From: Pseudomonas fulva
GTDB lineage: Bacteria; Pseudomonadota; Gammaproteobacteria; Pseudomonadales; Pseudomonadaceae
Assembly: GCF_015680705.1 (NCBI RefSeq)
Contig: NZ_JADNYP010000009.1
Span: 1 to 64,000, forward strand
Direction of reading: 5' to 3'
Length of the DNA stretch: 64,000 nt
Of this stretch, positions 16,561 through 26,414 are shown one piece after another. Numbering within the stretch: position 1 is the stretch's first letter; every line of letters begins with the position of its first letter. Below the pieces are notes generated by a model that ran no database searches, was not told the DNA's origin, and saw only the letters and a program-made list of their open reading frames with translations. The translations under genes and the position numbers were made by a program.

Positions 16561-18432
16561 ATGACAACAAGATCGCTACCCGTCCCGCGCCTGCCACTAC
16601 CGGCTGCCGTTCACACCGTCCTCCTGCTCGGCGGCCTGGCCCTGGCCGGCGGCGCCCAGGCCAAGCCGGTGAGCTGGGAGGACATCGCCGACGACCACAA
16701 GACCACCGGCAACGTGCTGCAGTACGGCATGGGCACCAACGCCCAGCGCTGGAGCCCGCTGGCACAGGTCAACGACGGCAACGTGTTCAAGCTGACCCCG
16801 GCATGGTCGTTTTCCTTCGGCGACGAGAAGCAGCGTGGCCAGGAGTCCCAGGCCATCGTCAACGACGGGGTGATCTACGTGACCGGGTCCTATTCGCGGG
16901 TCTTCGCTCTCGACGCCAAGACCGGCAAGCGACTGTGGACCTACAATCATCGCCTGCCGGACAACATCCGCCCCTGCTGCGACGTGGTCAACCGGGGCGC
17001 CGCCATCTACGGCGACAACATCTACTTTGGCACCCTCGACGCCCGCGTGGTGGCCTTGAACAAGGACACCGGCAAGGTGGTCTGGAACAAGAAGTTCGGC
17101 GATCACGCCGCCGGCTACACCATGACCGGCGCGCCAACCCTGGTCAAGGACCAGAAGACCGGCAAGGTGCTGCTGATCCACGGCAGCTCCGGCGATGAGT
17201 TCGGCGTGGTCGGCCAGCTGTATGCGCGCGACCCGCAGACCGGCGAGGAAGTCTGGATGCGGCCCTTCGTCGAAGGTCACATGGGCCGGCTCAACGGCAA
17301 GGACAGCACCCCGACCGGAGACGTCAAGGCGCCGTCCTGGCCGGACGACCCAAGCACCGAGACCGGCAAGGTCCAAGCCTGGAGCCACGGCGGCGGCGCG
17401 CCGTGGCAGAGCGCCAGCTTCGATCCCGAGACCAACACCATCATCGTCGGTGCCGGCAACCCAGGCCCCTGGAACACCTGGGCGCGCACCGCCAAGGACG
17501 GCAACCCGCACGACTACGACAGCCTCTATACCTCCGGCCAGGTCGGCGTCGACCCCTCCACCGGCGAGGTCAAGTGGTTCTACCAGCACACCCCCAACGA
17601 TGCCTGGGACTTTTCCGGCAACAACGAGCTGGTGCTGTTCGACTACAAGGACAAGAACGGCAAGCAGTACAAGGCTACCGCGCATGCCGACCGCAACGGC
17701 TTCTTCTATGTGGTCGACCGTACCAACGGCAAGCTGCAGAATGCCTTCCCCTTCACCGACAACATCACCTGGGCCAGCCATATCGACCTCAAGACCGGAC
17801 GCCCGGTGGAGAACGAAGGCCAACGCCCACCCCAGCCCGAGCCCGGCCAGAGCAAGGGCAAGCCCGTGGAAGTCTCGCCACCCTTCCTCGGCGGCAAGAA
17901 CTGGAACCCCATGGCCTATAGCCAGGACACCGGTCTGTTCTACGTGCCCTCGAACCAGTGGAAGGAGGAGTACTGGACCGAGCAGGCGAACTACAAGAAG
18001 GGTTCGGCCTATCTGGGCATGGGCTTCCGTATCAAGCGCATGTACGACGACCATGTCGGCTCGCTGCGCGCCATGGACCCGAGCACCGGCAAGATGGTCT
18101 GGGAACACAAGGAGCGGCTGCCCCTCTGGGCCGGCGTCCTGGCGACCAAGGGCAACCTGGTGTTCACCGGAACCGGTGACGGCTACTTCAAGGCGTTCAA
18201 CGCCAAGACCGGCGAGGAGCTGTGGAAATTCCAGACCGGCAGCGGCATCGTCTCGCCGCCGATCACTTGGGAGCAGGACGGCGAGCAGTACATCGGCGTG
18301 ACCGTCGGCTACGGCGGCGCGGTGCCGCTGTGGGGCGGCGACATGGCCGAGTTGACCAGGCCGGTGGCCCAGGGCGGCTCGTTCTGGGTGTTCAAGATCC
18401 CGGCCTGGGACACCAAGACCGTCCAACGCTGA
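16561..18432 (+). CDS. pedE: PQQ-dependent quinoprotein alcohol dehydrogenase, calcium type (PedE-like)
   Basis: This 623-aa protein has a signal peptide of 34 residues (GGAQA end), then an eight-bladed beta-propeller with W-motif repeats such as GKRLWTY and GEELWKF. The adjacent disulfide pair is C139-C140. The catalytic Asp is D350 in AWDFSG. The residue two positions later is S352, whereas lanthanide enzymes (PedH, XoxF) have Asp there, so this is a Ca-dependent PedE/ExaA-type enzyme. It oxidises primary alcohols and aldehydes in the periplasm and passes electrons to the cytochrome encoded at 15866-16303. The start ATG 16561 places the signal peptide correctly. Confidence 0.92.
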   Translation: MTTRSLPVPRLPLPAAVHTVLLLGGLALAGGAQAKPVSWEDIADDHKTTGNVLQYGMGTNAQRWSPLAQVNDGNVFKLTPAWSFSFGDEKQRGQESQAIVNDGVIYVTGSYSRVFALDAKTGKRLWTYNHRLPDNIRPCCDVVNRGAAIYGDNIYFGTLDARVVALNKDTGKVVWNKKFGDHAAGYTMTGAPTLVKDQKTGKVLLIHGSSGDEFGVVGQLYARDPQTGEEVWMRPFVEGHMGRLNGKDSTPTGDVKAPSWPDDPSTETGKVQAWSHGGGAPWQSASFDPETNTIIVGAGNPGPWNTWARTAKDGNPHDYDSLYTSGQVGVDPSTGEVKWFYQHTPNDAWDFSGNNELVLFDYKDKNGKQYKATAHADRNGFFYVVDRTNGKLQNAFPFTDNITWASHIDLKTGRPVENEGQRPPQPEPGQSKGKPVEVSPPFLGGKNWNPMAYSQDTGLFYVPSNQWKEEYWTEQANYKKGSAYLGMGFRIKRMYDDHVGSLRAMDPSTGKMVWEHKERLPLWAGVLATKGNLVFTGTGDGYFKAFNAKTGEELWKFQTGSGIVSPPITWEQDGEQYIGVTVGYGGAVPLWGGDMAELTRPVAQGGSFWVFKIPAWDTKTVQR

Positions 18433-18489
18433 TCCCTCGGCGGCCCCGACACCATGCGGGGCCGTCGTACCTACCTTCAGGAGACTGCC

Positions 18490-19134
18490 ATGAAGTACCT
18501 CCCATTGTTGCTGGCGGCGGCCCTGTCACCTGCCCTGGCCGCAGAGCCCGACCAAGCACCGCCGACCGTCAACGGCTGCACCCTGGTCGCCGAGGGCAAG
18601 TGTCCGAATGCCGATCTGCGCGGCGCCGACCTGAGCAACCAGGACCTGCGCAAGATGGACCTGTCCGGCGCCGATCTTCGCGGCGCCAACTTGCGTCACG
18701 CCCGGCTGGACCTGGCCAACCTGGAAAAAGCCGACCTACGAGGCGCCAACCTGACCCGTGCCAGCCTGCAACAAAGCAACCTGCGCCTGGCCCGCCTGCA
18801 GGGTGCCACCCTGATCGCGGTGCAAGCCTGGGGCGTGTTCGCCCAAGGCGCCAACTTCGACCAGGCCGACCTCAGCGCCGCCTACCTGGAGTTCGGTCGC
18901 CTGTCCGGCGCCAGGCTGCAGCACAGCAAGCTGCAGGCTGCCGACCTGGAAATGACCTGGCTGAGCAAGGCCGATCTCAAGGGCGCCAGCCTGGTCGATG
19001 CCAACCTGCAGGAAGCCAAGCTCGGCGAAAGCAACCTGCAAGATGCCGACCTGCGCGGCAGTCGCCAGCACTACGCCAACTTCCAGGACAGCAACATGCA
19101 CGGCTGCAAGGGCTGTCCGGCATCCTGGGAATGA
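18490..19134 (+). CDS. Exported pentapeptide-repeat protein of the ped locus
   Basis: This 214-aa protein has a signal peptide (about 1-18, ALAAEP) and then about 25 consecutive A(D/N)LXX pentapeptides between residues 42 and 195. These form a right-handed quadrilateral beta-helix. A Cys pair near each end (C33, C40 and CKGC at the C-terminus) suggests disulfide caps in the periplasm. It follows pedE by 57 nt and corresponds in position to PP_2673 of P. putida. The function is unknown, but co-location suggests a role with the PQQ dehydrogenase. Confidence 0.8.
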   Translation: MKYLPLLLAAALSPALAAEPDQAPPTVNGCTLVAEGKCPNADLRGADLSNQDLRKMDLSGADLRGANLRHARLDLANLEKADLRGANLTRASLQQSNLRLARLQGATLIAVQAWGVFAQGANFDQADLSAAYLEFGRLSGARLQHSKLQAADLEMTWLSKADLKGASLVDANLQEAKLGESNLQDADLRGSRQHYANFQDSNMHGCKGCPASWE

Positions 19135-19198
19135 GCCGCAAGCTACAAGCCAAGCGGCGCGTGCCTGGCGCCCGAGGTCAAGCTTCACGCGCGCACGG

Positions 19199-19855
19199 TC
19201 AGCTTGAAGCTTGCAGCTTGAGGCTTGCAGCGCCCACCAGGCCCGTCTCGATCGCCAGGCGTACCAGGTCCGCCTGGCAGCCGGCGCGCAGCTTGCTCTT
19301 GACCAGGCTCAGATGGTTGGAGACGGTCTTGCGGCTGATGCACAGCCGTTGGGCAATGCCTGGCAAGGAAACGCCCTTGGCGAGCATGAGGAAGATCTCG
19401 GTTTCGCGCTGGGTCAGGCCTTGCAGGCGATCGTCCGCGCCCTGGCTCGGCTGGCAGGCCAGGGCCGTGGCGATGGCCTGTTCGATGTAGGCCTGCCCGG
19501 ACAGGCAGCGGCGTACCGCCTCGACCAGCGTCGAGGCTTCGACCTGCTTGGAGAGGAAGCCGCAGGCGCCAGCTGCCAGGGCCTGGCGTACCAGGCCAAG
19601 CTCGGCATGCTCGCTGAGAAACAGCACGCGCAGCTGCGGCAGGCGCAGGCGCAGCCGGCGGGTGGTTTCCAGCCCGCTGATGCCGGGCAGGCCGAAGTCC
19701 ATCAGCACCAGCCCCGGCACTTGCGCCTGAACCAGTTGCAGGGCCTGCTCGCCGCTTCCGGCTTGGCGCACCTGCAGGCCAGGCAGCGCCGTCTCCAGCG
19801 CGGTGGCCAGGCCCAGGCGCAGCAGCGGATGATCGTCGACCAATACGATGGCCAT
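19199..19855 (-). CDS. NarL/LuxR-type response regulator of the ped locus
   Basis: This 218-aa protein has a receiver domain (about 1-118) with the phospho-acceptor D53 in LVLMDFGLPG and the acidic pair VDDHP. A LuxR-type HTH (about 140-205) carries LTQRETEIFLMLAKG and RKTVSNHL. It is convergent with the pentapeptide gene and divergent from the AgmR-like regulator. It is orthologous by position to PP_2672. No histidine kinase is adjacent. Confidence 0.8.
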   Translation of the reverse strand: MAIVLVDDHPLLRLGLATALETALPGLQVRQAGSGEQALQLVQAQVPGLVLMDFGLPGISGLETTRRLRLRLPQLRVLFLSEHAELGLVRQALAAGACGFLSKQVEASTLVEAVRRCLSGQAYIEQAIATALACQPSQGADDRLQGLTQRETEIFLMLAKGVSLPGIAQRLCISRKTVSNHLSLVKSKLRAGCQADLVRLAIETGLVGAASLKLQASS

Positions 19856-20081
19856 GCCTGTTCTCCCTGATCCTGGCCAATGTCCATCCTAGGGCTGCCA
19901 CCAAGCGGCTCCTTTACTACTTTGGTACTGGTTCGGCTGTCGATGGTCGCATCCGCCAGGCATTGTTCCGGGCACTACTGGGACAACGCCGGGAGTACTG
20001 CTACCTTGACCACACCGCCGCCTGCGAGCCCGCGCCAGCCAAGCGCGGCCCCATGACAACAAGAGAAAAAGGTGCAAAGCC

Positions 20082-20744
20082 ATGTACAAGATCCTCATCG
20101 CCGATGACCACCCGCTGTTTCGCGAAGCCATCCGCAGCGTGATCACCGATGGCTTCCCAGACAGCGACGTGATGGAGACCGCAGACCTGGACAGCGCCCT
20201 GGAACTGACCCGGCAGCACGAGGACCTCGATCTCATCCTGCTCGACCTGAACATGCCAGGCATGCACGGCCTGGGCGGGCTGATGAACCTGCGCAACGAG
20301 GCCCCGACCATCCCGGTGGTGATCGTCTCGGCCGAGCAGGACAAGCAGGTCGTGCTGCAGGCGATCACCTATGGCGCCGTCGGCTTCATCACCAAGTCCT
20401 CGCCGCGCTCGCAGATGACCGAGGCCATCGAGCGCATCCTCGACGGCAATGTCTATCTGCCATCGGACATCATCCGCACCCAGGCGCCTGCCCGCCGGCA
20501 CGCGGCGGCCACGCCAGGCTTCGCCCCGGAGCTGCTGCAGGCACTGACGCGCAAGCAGCTGCTGGTACTCGAGCGCATGACCAAGGGTGAAGCCAACAAG
20601 CAGATCGCCTATCACCTGGACATCGCCGAGACGACGGTCAAGGCGCATGTGTCGGCGATCCTGCGCAAGCTCAACGTGCACAATCGCGTGCAAGCCATTC
20701 TCAGCGCGGGCGACATCGACTTCAGCGCCTACTTGCGTCGATGA
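20082..20744 (+). CDS. agmR: AgmR/PedR1-like LuxR-family response regulator
   Basis: This 220-aa protein has a receiver domain with D55 in [10 protein letters not shown], the K of FITKSSPRS, and a LuxR HTH (about 150-210) with [12 protein letters not shown] and [15 protein letters not shown]. AgmR (ErbR in P. aeruginosa, PedR1 in P. putida) activates PQQ alcohol dehydrogenase and related ethanol-oxidation genes. A 226-nt spacer separates it from the divergent response regulator. The symbol is given by similarity and context. Confidence 0.8.
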   Translation: MYKILIADDHPLFREAIRSVITDGFPDSDVMETADLDSALELTRQHEDLDLILLDLNMPGMHGLGGLMNLRNEAPTIPVVIVSAEQDKQVVLQAITYGAVGFITKSSPRSQMTEAIERILDGNVYLPSDIIRTQAPARRHAAATPGFAPELLQALTRKQLLVLERMTKGEANKQIAYHLDIAETTVKAHVSAILRKLNVHNRVQAILSAGDIDFSAYLRR

Positions 20745-20830
20745 GGCCAGGCTATCGAGATCAATAGCAACATGCCGTTGAACATTCGCGCCCGACTGGA
20801 GTAAGCTCGGGGCATTCACTGGAGAACAGC

Positions 20831-20959
20831 ATGTCCGACAGCCTTCGCCATCACGCTTGCCGCACGGGTCGCCCACCGCGTCCGGCGCAGGCCGTTGCCG
20901 GCTGCAAGAGCATCGCCAGCTTTTATTACGGGTATTGGTTTAGCCACTGGCGCCGCTGA
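20831..20959 (+). CDS. Aromatic-rich leader peptide 1 of the DAHP synthase attenuator
   Basis: This 42-codon ORF ends in SFYYGYWFSHWRR, with eight aromatic residues (F, Y, W) in the last 13. Its ATG follows GGAGAACAGC. The stop codon lies in the loop of a 7-bp hairpin (GGCGCCG 20949-20955 with CGGCGCC 20969-20975). A terminator hairpin follows at 21010. This is the layout of a ribosome-mediated transcription attenuator sensing charged tRNA-Phe, -Tyr or -Trp. The controlled gene is the DAHP synthase at 21283. The sequence features are direct and the mechanism is inferred. Confidence 0.7.
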   Translation: MSDSLRHHACRTGRPPRPAQAVAGCKSIASFYYGYWFSHWRR

Positions 20960-21009
20960 TACTCACACCGGCGCCCACCTTCGAGGGGCCGCCGAACACG
21001 AGAATACTC

Positions 21010-21047
21010 AACCCCCGGTCGGCCCCCCGCCCGGGGGTTTTGCTTTT
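21010..21047 (+). terminator. Intrinsic terminator (attenuator) in the DAHP synthase leader
   Basis: The stem AACCCCCGG pairs with CCGGGGGTT and is followed by TTTGCTTTT. GGGGCC at 20985-20990 can pair with GGCCCC at 21021-21026 in the terminator loop, offering an alternative fold. It lies 51 nt after the leader-peptide stop and about 240 nt before the structural gene. Confidence 0.75.
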
Positions 21048-21087
21048 CCAGGCCCTGCACCGACCGATTCATACCGAGGATACCGAA

Positions 21088-21237
21088 ATGACCTACACCT
21101 ACCGCTACCCATACAGCAGCTATGCATGGCGATTTAGCCAATCCCGTTCGGGCCAGCCTGCCGCCTCCGTTCGGTCGATCACTGGTGGCAACACGGTCCA
21201 AGACCCCATCACGACAACCTGTCGAACACCTCGATAG
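21088..21237 (+). CDS. Tyrosine-rich leader peptide 2 upstream of DAHP synthase
   Basis: This 49-codon ORF begins MTYTYRYPYSSYAWRF, with six Tyr, one Trp and one Phe in the first 16 residues. A GAGGA ribosome-binding site lies at 21076-21080. It sits downstream of the attenuator and ends 45 nt before the DAHP synthase ATG. Aromatic codon density this high is not expected by chance, so it is probably a second sensing peptide, perhaps for Tyr. No T-tract terminator follows it, so the mechanism would differ from leader 1. Confidence 0.6.
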   Translation: MTYTYRYPYSSYAWRFSQSRSGQPAASVRSITGGNTVQDPITTTCRTPR

Positions 21238-21282
21238 GGCCGACCGCGGGCCTCGACCCGCCGTCCGCCCAAGGAACCTGCC

Positions 21283-22344
21283 ATGCAAACCTGCTCGCTC
21301 GCCCTGCCACTGACCCAACCCCAAGCCGCCAACAGCGCCGTCAGCCGGCGCCTTCCCAGCCCACACCTGCTCAAGCAGCAGATGCCACTGTCCAGCGCCC
21401 TCGCCGACCAGGTCCAGATGCATCGCCAGACGCTGCGCGCCATTCTCGAAGGTCGCGACCCACGCCTGCTGGTCATCGTCGGCCCCTGCTCGATCCACGA
21501 CCCGCGTTCGGCCCTGGAATACGCTGACCGCCTGGCAGGCCTGCAGGCGCAGGTGGACGAAAAGCTGTTCCTGGTGATGCGGGCCTACGTGGAGAAACCG
21601 CGCACCACGGTCGGCTGGAAAGGCCTGGCCTACGATCCACATCTCGATGGCAGCGACGACATGCATTCAGGCCTGTCGCTCGCGCGCGGCCTGATGCTGG
21701 GCATGCTCGAACGCGGCCTGCCAGTGGCCACCGAACTGCTGCAGCCCATGGCGGCCGGCTACTTCGAGGATCTGTTGAGCTGGGCGGCGATTGGCGCGCG
21801 TACCACCGAATCGCAGATCCACCGAGAAATGGTCAGCGGGCTGGGCATGCCGGTCGGTTTCAAGAACGGCACCGACGGTAGCGTGGCCGTTGCCTGCGAC
21901 GCGATCCGCAGCGCAGCGCACCCGCACCGGCACTTCGGCATCGATGCCCAGGGCTTCCCGGCGATCATCGAGAGCCTGGGCAACCCCGATACGCACCTGG
22001 TGCTGCGCGGCGGGCACGCCGGTCCCAATCATGACGCCGCCAGTGTCGAGCGAGCTCGTCAGGGCCTGGCCAAGGCCGGGCTGCCGGCCCGGATCGTGGT
22101 GGACTGCAGCCACGCCAATAGCGGCAAGGACCCGTCACGCCAGCCAGCGGTGCTGCAGGACGTCATGGCGCAACGGGCGCGCGGGGATCGTTCGCTGGTA
22201 GGGGTGATGCTCGAGAGCCATCTGTTCGACGGCTGCCAGAGCCTGGGCAAGGGCGCGTTGAAGTACGGCGTGTCGATCACCGACGGCTGCCTGGGCTGGA
22301 CATCGACCGAAACGCTACTGCGCGATGTGGCGGGGCAGGCTTGA
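21283..22344 (+). CDS. aroF: 3-deoxy-7-phosphoheptulonate (DAHP) synthase, class I (AroF/G/H type)
   Basis: This 353-aa enzyme condenses PEP and erythrose 4-phosphate as the first step of the shikimate pathway. It has GPCSIHD (67-73), the KPRTTVGWKG substrate loop, GARTTESQ and VDCSHANSGKD. These are all hallmarks of metal-dependent AroFGH enzymes. The N-terminus carries the extension used for feedback inhibition. Two aromatic-rich leader ORFs and an attenuator precede the gene, which fits control by aromatic amino acids. I cannot tell which amino acid inhibits the enzyme. Confidence 0.9.
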   Translation: MQTCSLALPLTQPQAANSAVSRRLPSPHLLKQQMPLSSALADQVQMHRQTLRAILEGRDPRLLVIVGPCSIHDPRSALEYADRLAGLQAQVDEKLFLVMRAYVEKPRTTVGWKGLAYDPHLDGSDDMHSGLSLARGLMLGMLERGLPVATELLQPMAAGYFEDLLSWAAIGARTTESQIHREMVSGLGMPVGFKNGTDGSVAVACDAIRSAAHPHRHFGIDAQGFPAIIESLGNPDTHLVLRGGHAGPNHDAASVERARQGLAKAGLPARIVVDCSHANSGKDPSRQPAVLQDVMAQRARGDRSLVGVMLESHLFDGCQSLGKGALKYGVSITDGCLGWTSTETLLRDVAGQA

Positions 22345-22498
22345 CGCTCGAGCGGGTACCTGAGCGGCCACATGCCGCGCTTGGCCCGCAACGAGGTCCG
22401 ATATCCGCCACCGGACAACCGCCGTCATGCGAAACCTTGACAGAACAGGCAACTGCGGTGGGACGGGGCGCTTGGTCTGGGGCGTTGCCACCTGGCTT

Positions 22499-22528
22499 CA
22501 GGGCCGCTGTGCGGCCCATCGCGGCCGG
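22499..22528. repeat. REP-like palindromic sequence
   Basis: CAGGGCCGCTGTGCGGCCC followed by ATCGCGGCC forms a GGCCGC-GCGGCC hairpin. Related copies lie at 53562-53590 and 63479-63505. Such elements are common between genes of the P. putida group. This copy lies in the 297-nt gap between aroF and ppiC, where I see nothing else. Confidence 0.6.
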
Positions 22529-22641
22529 TCTGACAGCTCAGCCTGGGCTGCGCCAGCTTTTACAACCACTGCTGCCTCTGCCCCCGAGACACCGCCTGCC
22601 ATTTGCGCTAGGCTTGCGTTTTTCCTCAAGGAGTCGCTCCC

Positions 22642-22923
22642 ATGGCACGTGCCACTGCCCGTCATATCCTGGTCAACAGCGAAGAGAAGTGCAACGAACT
22701 CAAGGCACAGATCGAAGGCGGCGCCGATTTCGCCGAAATCGCCAAGGCCAACTCCACCTGCCCGTCCAGCCGCCAGGGCGGTGACCTGGGCTCGTTCGGG
22801 CCGGGCCAGATGGTCAAGGAATTCGATACCGTTGTGTTCAGCGCACCGCTCAATACCGTCCAGGGCCCGGTCAAGACCCAGTTCGGCTACCACTTGCTCG
22901 AAGTGACCAGCCGCCAGGACTGA
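22642..22923 (+). CDS. ppiC: Parvulin-type peptidyl-prolyl isomerase (PpiC-like)
   Basis: This 93-aa protein is essentially one PpiC/parvulin domain with no signal peptide, so it is cytoplasmic. Family blocks are RHILVNSEEKC, the STCPSSRQGGDLGSFGPGQMV loop, and QFGYHLLEV at the C-terminus. It catalyses cis-trans isomerisation of prolyl bonds. A paralogue with the same domain limits lies at 25998, on the other side of the hbdH-aacS pair. Confidence 0.9.
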   Translation: MARATARHILVNSEEKCNELKAQIEGGADFAEIAKANSTCPSSRQGGDLGSFGPGQMVKEFDTVVFSAPLNTVQGPVKTQFGYHLLEVTSRQD

Positions 22924-23167
22924 TCCGCCCCGCCTGGCGTCGCGCACCGCGCGCCAATCGCCTGTCGCTGCCGAGACTGCGGCGACCAGGCACTGCGGCC
23001 CGCCTCGTCCGCTCGCGGCGCCTGCCCCTCCCGCTCTTTCGCAACACCGTGATGGCCGCCTCGGCCTCACTATCCTCGCGCTCGTCAGCCTGCCCCGGCG
23101 GGCCACTCGAATGCCGCCGCCACAGATCGGTACTACGCTTTGGCAAGAGCCACCACAGGAGCAGTGC

Positions 23168-23938
23168 ATGGATCTCAGCGGCAAGACGGCAGTGGTCACC
23201 GGTTCCACCAGCGGGATCGGCCTGGGGATCGCCCAGGCCCTGGCCCGCTGCGGGGCCAATCTCGTGCTCAACGGCTTCGGCGATGTTCAAGGCGCCATCG
23301 CCAGTGTCGCAGCCTTCGGCGGCCAGGTCTGCCATCACCCGGCCGACCTCGGCGACCTTGACCAGATAGAGGCGCTGTTCGACCAGGCCGAGCGCCGCTT
23401 CGGCACGGTCGACATTCTGGTCAACAACGCGGGAATCCAGCATGTCGCGGCGCTGGAGCAGTTCCCGGTGCAGGCGTGGGAACGCATCATCGCCTTGAAC
23501 CTGTCCGCCGTGTTCCACTGTACGCGGCGGGCATTGCCCGGCATGCGCGAGCGTGACTGGGGACGGATCATCAACATCGCCTCGGTCCATGGCCTGGTGG
23601 GCTCCACCGGCAAAGCCGCCTATGTGGCTGCCAAGCACGGCGTGGTCGGCCTGACCAAGGTGGTCGGCCTGGAGACCGCCACCAGCCAGGTGACTTGCAA
23701 TGCCATCTGTCCTGGCTGGGTATTGACGCCGCTGGTGCAACGGCAGATCGACGCGCGTGTCGCCGAAGGCGGCGATCCACGGCAGGCGCGTCATGACCTG
23801 CTCGCCGAGAAACAGCCGTCGCTGGCCTTCGTCACTGCGCAGCACCTGGGCGAGCTGGTGCTGTTCCTGTGCAGCGAAGCCGGCAGCCAAGTCCGCGGAG
23901 CGGCCTGGAACATCGATGGCGGCTGGCTTGCCCAATAG
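23168..23938 (+). CDS. hbdH: 3-hydroxybutyrate dehydrogenase (short-chain dehydrogenase)
   Basis: This 256-aa SDR has the TGSTSGIG cofactor motif (11-18), the NNAGIQH segment and the catalytic triad S139, Y152 and K156. It ends with WNIDGGWLAQ, typical of D-3-hydroxybutyrate dehydrogenases. It oxidises 3-hydroxybutyrate to acetoacetate with NAD. The next gene activates acetoacetate, so the two form a short pathway for ketone bodies or PHB monomers. Start ATG 23168 gives the family N-terminus (MDLSGKTAVVTG). Confidence 0.9.
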   Translation: MDLSGKTAVVTGSTSGIGLGIAQALARCGANLVLNGFGDVQGAIASVAAFGGQVCHHPADLGDLDQIEALFDQAERRFGTVDILVNNAGIQHVAALEQFPVQAWERIIALNLSAVFHCTRRALPGMRERDWGRIINIASVHGLVGSTGKAAYVAAKHGVVGLTKVVGLETATSQVTCNAICPGWVLTPLVQRQIDARVAEGGDPRQARHDLLAEKQPSLAFVTAQHLGELVLFLCSEAGSQVRGAAWNIDGGWLAQ

Positions 23939-24004
23939 GCCACGGGACTCGATCGGGAACAGGCCTGGGCCAGGCCAGCCCAGACAGCGAAGGGAGCATG
24001 CGAC

Positions 24005-25963
<1,959 letters not shown>

Positions 25964-25997
25964 TGGCCGCTTTTTGCAGCAAGGCAGAGTCCTCGTC

Positions 25998-26273
25998 ATG
26001 AAAGCACAAGCCCGCCACATCCTGGTCAAGACCGCCGCCGAGGCCGAGCAGATCAAGCAACGCCTGGCCAAGGGCGAGGCCTTCGACGTGCTGGCGCGCA
26101 AGTTCTCGACCTGCCCGTCCGGCAAGCGCGGCGGCGACCTGGGCGAAGTGCGCCCCGGCCAGCTGGTCGGGGCGATCGACCAGGTCATCTTCAAGAAGCC
26201 CTTGCGCGTGGTCCATGGCCCGATCAAGACGCGCTTCGGCTTTCACCTGGTCCAGGTGTTCTACCGCGACTAG
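25998..26273 (+). CDS. Parvulin-type peptidyl-prolyl isomerase, second copy
   Basis: This 91-aa cytoplasmic parvulin has RHILVKTAAEAEQI, FSTCPSGKRGGDLGEV and RFGFHLVQV. It is clearly paralogous to the 93-aa protein at 22642. The ATG at 25998 lies 34 nt after the aacS stop, so it may be the last gene of the hbdH-aacS unit. Cys and Gly-rich loop residues are kept, so it should be active. Confidence 0.9.
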   Translation: MKAQARHILVKTAAEAEQIKQRLAKGEAFDVLARKFSTCPSGKRGGDLGEVRPGQLVGAIDQVIFKKPLRVVHGPIKTRFGFHLVQVFYRD

Positions 26274-26414
26274 GGGTTGATGGCCGGACGCCAGCCGACA
26301 TTTCTGCCAGTTGCCAGCCTCCGAAACCACTCTGTACAACCCCGGCATGACCCTCGCGGCTCCAACGGCAGGTGGCGAGGCAGTGGTCGCGGCCGATGGA
26401 CGGACGGAGATGGC

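Noticed and set aside
16597..18426. Long minus-strand frames opposite pedE (609 codons) and opposite mrdA and ybiT.
   Set aside because: They mirror GC-rich codon use of strong genes on the other strand and show no protein family signal.
19135..19230. Repeated CTTGAAGCTTG and CTTGCAGC words near the end of the pentapeptide gene, also near 57540-57620.
   Set aside because: Short, low-complexity words seen often between Pseudomonas genes. No defined element borders.
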